Shown: piece after piece, positions 30,191 through 33,620 of the stretch
How positions within the stretch are numbered: position 1 is the stretch's first letter
How the letters are laid out: each line of letters starts with the position of its first letter
Source of the DNA: Gonium pectorale
Taxonomy: Eukaryota; Chlorophyta; Chlorophyceae; Chlamydomonadales; Volvocaceae
Direction: 5' to 3'
Length of the DNA stretch: 33,620 nucleotides
NCBI GenBank assembly: GCA_001584585.1
Contig: LSYV01000026.1
Span: 359,474 to 393,093 of the forward strand
Program-made: the position numbers and the translations under genes
The notes under the pieces: model-generated
Told to the model about the DNA's origin: nothing
The model's database searches: none
The model's input: only the letters and a program-made list of their open reading frames with translations

Positions 30191-32537
30191 TTAGTTTCCT
30201 ACCTGCTCTTTCCACACGTCAATAATGTCGTCATCCTCCAGGCCCAGGTCCTCGGGCGTGTAGTCCCATCCGATTGTACTGCCTTGAAACCCAAACCTGT
30301 ACTGAGCGACATGCAGGCCTTTCTTGTTGGCGTACGCATTGAAGACCTTTTCCAAGCGCGTTGTTCGAAGGACCTTGAACGCTACCGCTTCACCTTCAAT
30401 GTTTCTCAGGCTGATTGCGATACGTCCCGGCTGCACCCCCGGTGCCGATGCGGCCGCCTGCGGCTGCATGCCGAGGTTGGCGCCGCTTGCCGCGCCGCCC
30501 CCTGCCGCCCCCAGCCGTGGGATTTTGGCCGGCCGCTCATGTGCCGCCGCAGCACTCCCCAGGACAGCCAGACGGGACGAACGCCGCCGCCCCGCCGCCA
30601 GGTCTCCTGCGACGCTGCTGGATTCCGCCTCAGCGGCACCATCGCGTGCCACCGCCGCGTTCGGCTGCCGGGAGACGGGCGTCCACCCTAGAGCTCCTGC
30701 GCCGCTGGCGGGGCCTGCCTCCGCAGCATCCTGGCGTGCTGTGGTCCCAGCACACTGCTGGGGAACCGGCCTCCAGCCCATTGCCGCTCCCGCCGTGGGC
30801 CCATCAGCCGGCTGCCGCGCAGCCGCCATCGAAGGCGGCCCCGCGCCACCTTGGCCGGCAGCCGCCTGAGCAGCCGCCGCAGGGGGTCCGTTGCCGCCCC
30901 CAGCGCAACCGGCCGGGGCCGGCGCTGCCCGAGGCACCCCGTTGATGGAGACGGGGTGCGTGGCCTCGAAGAGAGCCATCAGCTCCGACAGGTACAGAGG
31001 CCGACCCACAGGTCTAGAGGGGTCCGGGGCAACAGGAGACGGGGTCGTGTTAGGTGCTGTGGATGGGCGTGTAGCCCTTGTAAACTGGCTCGACGTACAT
31101 GGAGAACTTGATAGGCAATGCGCGTGGCTTGCTTTAGGCGGTCCTGTCAATGACTGTACCAGCACAAACAAATGGCCTCTCCGGCACCCTGTCGCTCGCT
31201 CCTCCCAGCCCCCAACGATGCGATCCCCCCTCTCACCCTGCCGGCCTGGTGGCTGCCTCCCGCAGCCCCTCGGCCGGGTCTATCCGCGCCCCCGGCCGGA
31301 AGCACAGCTCGTACGCCAGGCTGACCCGGCGGGGGCCTCCGGGCGCCACCCGGTGCAGGGCGGGCCGCACGAGGCCGCCCAGGGCGTAGCTCAGGCTGAA
31401 GCCAACCAGCACCGCCACACGGCCGGGGCCCAGCGGCACGTCGGCCCACTCGCCCCCGCCCCCGCCATGGCCGGCCCCGGCTCCCGGCGGCAGTTGCACC
31501 TGCAGGCCCCCGGGCTGGTTGCTGGCCACCAGGGTCAGCACGCCGCGGTCGTGGTGGGCAGCGAAGGCCAGGGCGAGGGAACCACCCTCCCCTACGGCAG
31601 GGCCACCTGCGCGCAGCAAGAAATCAATAATGATATCAGGGTGTGATACGGGTTGAATTGGAGGGGCGCCTGCACAAAGGAAAATCTGAAGTGGAAAGGG
31701 ATTTAAGGAGGCAGGGGCCGAACCGGGCTGGAATGCTGTGAACTTGTCGCACCCGTACCACAGGAACATCCATAGCCTCGTGTCCTTCCACGCACGGCCT
31801 GTAACCTTCCCTCTAAACAGGAAATCGCGATCACACCTTCCGGGTAGCAGCTGGCCCGTAGGATGCTGGCGCTGGGCCGCCGCCGCAGGTGCGGGTCGTC
31901 CTCCAGGAGGGGGCTCAGCTGCTCGGCGTGGATGTCCAGCTCCGCGCTGCGGCTGATGCCCCGCAGGACCGACCGGCCAAGGGAGTCCAGGACGCGGCAG
32001 GCCTGCGGAGGAGGTTGGCAGGCAAAGGGGAGGGAGGTTGAACGCGCGCGTGTGGGGCCCAGCACGGCAGTGCCTAGCCTAGCCTTCCTTCCCCGAGGGC
32101 GCTTCGAGAATGAATTCCATTTATAGACAGAGGGCCGAGGGTGGGGCTTGAGGAGTGGGTAACTCCCATCTGCAGTTCCTTACCCCGTCCAGCGCCTGCG
32201 CGTCGCTCGCCGCAAGACCGTAGGCACCGCTGAGCCGGCGGAACGCCAGCAGCTCCTTGCCGTTAGGGCGCGAGAACCCCTCTCCGGGGACGCTGCTGCT
32301 GGCCTTCTCCTTGATAGGCCTGTCGAGCGAAAAGAAGCTGTCGCACCGCTTCAGGCAGGCCTTCAGGGACGCCAATGCGCTGTCGTCTTGCAGCTCCAAC
32401 ACAACCACGTCTGGCCTTCGCAGAGCACGCCATAGCTCGCTGCACTTCTCAGCGTATTCGCGAATCTCGGCCTCAGAATCAGTCCGTTCTGGGCCAATGC
32501 CTCCAGCGGGAGGGAACTGAAGAACGGTGATGCCCAT
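30191..32537 (-). CDS. 2-oxoglutarate/Fe(II) oxygenase with C-terminal SUMO-like domain, copy B
   Basis: Predicted 570 residues, minus-strand exons 32537-32184, 32002-31837, 31606-31237, 31013-30191. Exons 1 and 2 are exactly as long as in copy A (354 and 166 bases), and all intron phases match. Iron ligands His191-x-Asp193 and His258, and Arg267 in RVS, are intact. The linker is about 65 residues longer than in copy A. It contains an internal repeat (GWRPVPQQ... and GWTPVSRQP..., each about 30 residues) and the conserved block ERPAKIPRLG. The SUMO-like domain (~494-570) has VFNAYANKKGLHV, YTPEDLGLEDDDIIDV and ends KEQVGN; it again lacks the diglycine. The frame is open 5' of 32537 but only to a TTG, so ATG 32537 is used, aligning with Met1 of copy A. 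Function is unknown beyond the oxygenase chemistry inferred from the fold. Confidence 0.85.
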
Positions 32538-32882
32538 GTCCGCCAAGAGTAGGCACTGTCCGCTATGATTTACTTACGAAGCGGAAACAGCTTGGATCTT
32601 GAAGTCAAAGTTAGTCAACCACGACCTTTAACCGTTAGAAACCGCTGGGGACCCTAGAAGCGGGGCTGTACCTGAAGGGCTTTTTGGACGGGAGATAGAG
32701 GAGATGATTGTCGATCTTTAGGTAACTGACTTATCGGATAATTTCGGCCGCCTGAGCTTCCGTCGATGTATGGTCAAGCCGTAGTTGGCATTCCTCTCAT
32801 TCTCGCTTACGTCTTCCGCATACGCACAGTCGGTGAGTTTCCCTTACTCTAGGATGGAGCTATGGACGGCTCCCCACACAGT
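32538..32882. other. Upstream region of copy B
   Basis: It begins with promoter-proximal sequence partly shared with copy A (GCTTGGATCTTGAA at about 32590). Beyond that I see nothing recognisable. Confidence 0.5.
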
Positions 32883-32884
32883 TT

Positions 32885-33373
32885 TTACACCTCGATACTG
32901 ACGGGCTGGTCCCAGCACACGACCGTAACTGGGATGGGAGGCTTCCCAATTGGGTGACACATATTCCCGCACGAATAGCAGGCTGCCCCCATGCTGTGCC
33001 GGTCCACTGCAGCCTGCAGCTCTTCGCACACACCCTTCAGCTGCCGAACCCGCGTCTCAGCGCTGGATGGCAAGTGCTACAAGTACGTGCCTGCCAGGCC
33101 TTGGCTGAACGCTAGCCCGTCCGTCTGCGCGTCCTCCCAGCTGGCATGGTTGACGCCTACGGGGTCGCCGTAGTCTTCGCCATCCTCCTCACGGCCCTCG
33201 TCTCCGTCCCCGTCCCCGACATACTCGGCTTCGTCGGCAGGAGGCACGTCCAGAGTATGGGCATGCGGTGCGTCATCGTGGAAGTCGTCCCCGCTGGCTT
33301 CGTGATACAAGTATTCGTCGTGAAATGTTGCTTCTAGGTTCGGCTGGTTAACGGTGGGGTGCTTTGCGCGGGA
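32885..33373 (-). pseudogene. Broken acidic / Cys-motif ORF, possibly transposon-derived
   Basis: On the minus strand, one reading frame runs from a possible acceptor (CCCCCACAG|TCC, exon base 33373) through an acidic stretch (YHEASGDDFHDDAPHAHTLD, GDGDGDEGREEDGED) to a TAG at 33079-33077. It then continues in the same frame as SSAETRVRQLKGVCEELQAA, a CYSCGNMC motif and PIPVTVVCWDQPVSIEV to a TAA at 32887-32885. The C-x-x-C followed by a VTVV...PVSIEV strand pattern vaguely recalls the Cys-cluster domains found near KDZ-type transposases in algae and fungi; this is weak resemblance only. The internal stop, or an intron of about 50 nt hiding it, and the lack of a clear start suggest a relic. 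Confidence 0.35.
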
Positions 33374-33382
33374 CTGTGGGGG

Positions 33383-33620
33383 CGGCGGCGCCGTGTGGCG
33401 CTTGTCCTAGAGGCGGTGGTGCCCTAATCACTCTTCTACTCTTTTTCTGCGACGCCAAGGTAGTTTATACCAATGCCCTTCATTTCGCACAGTGCAGAAC
33501 GATTGTTGCCCTTTCAAATTCAAGCGCGATGTTCACAGAAAGAAAGTAGGGAAGTAAGGACTTCGGGGGACGCTTCGGCATTGGCCGGTTCAAAAAGGAT
33601 AAACCTGCACAGAAAGAGGG
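33383..33620. other. Right end, nothing recognised
   Basis: The last 240 bases are of lower GC and show no supported feature. They include ACAGAAAGAAAG and a similar ACAGAAAGAGGG near the very end, too short to interpret. Confidence 0.4.

Overview
The window is nuclear DNA of a green alga, most likely a chlamydomonadalean (Chlamydomonas/volvocine) species. Evidence: very high GC, Ala-rich proteins, genes cut into many small exons by GC-rich introns with pyrimidine-rich 3' ends, ATG contexts such as CAAAATGGCC, and TGTAA poly(A) signals. No bacterial operon structure, CRISPR array, tRNA or rRNA was found. Exon limits were set by protein-family continuity, phase agreement and splice dinucleotides; all are predictions.

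Layout. (1) 46-241 (+): last exon of an unrecognised gene. (2) 2459-7381 (-): eight-exon bifunctional methylthioribulose-1-phosphate dehydratase/enolase-phosphatase of methionine salvage. (3) 8390-15743 (+): twelve-exon plastid-type dihydrolipoamide dehydrogenase (E3), head to head with gene 2 across about 1 kb. (4) 15744-18284 (+): an 846-codon Ala/Glu/Pro-rich open frame in the same reading frame as the E3 gene, directly behind its TGA. It has no ATG for its first 840 bases, and I find no TGTAA signal before its end. (5) 20109-22051 (-) and (7) 30191-32537 (-): two paralogues joining a 2-oxoglutarate/Fe(II) oxygenase to a C-terminal SUMO-like domain that lacks the conjugation diglycine. (6) 25175-27439 (-): a two-exon F-box-like/ankyrin-repeat protein.

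Large-scale structure. The right half is a tandem segmental duplication. Block 1 (about 16.3-22.07 kb) holds the Ala/Glu-rich ORF, a shared tail of about 1 kb and the first oxygenase-SUMO gene. Block 2 (about 22.75-32.6 kb) repeats that order with a broken ORF copy (pseudogene, 22755-24037), the same tail and the second oxygenase-SUMO gene. In block 2 the ankyrin gene and about 2.7 kb of lower-GC DNA lie inside. The two oxygenase cores are almost identical, while their linkers and SUMO-like domains have diverged strongly. The right edge holds a broken acidic/Cys-motif ORF that may be transposon-derived.

Genes 2 and 3 are metabolic housekeeping genes (sulfur salvage; plastid 2-oxoacid dehydrogenase complexes). 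The most novel material is the oxygenase-SUMO pair and the unexplained in-frame extension behind the E3 gene.
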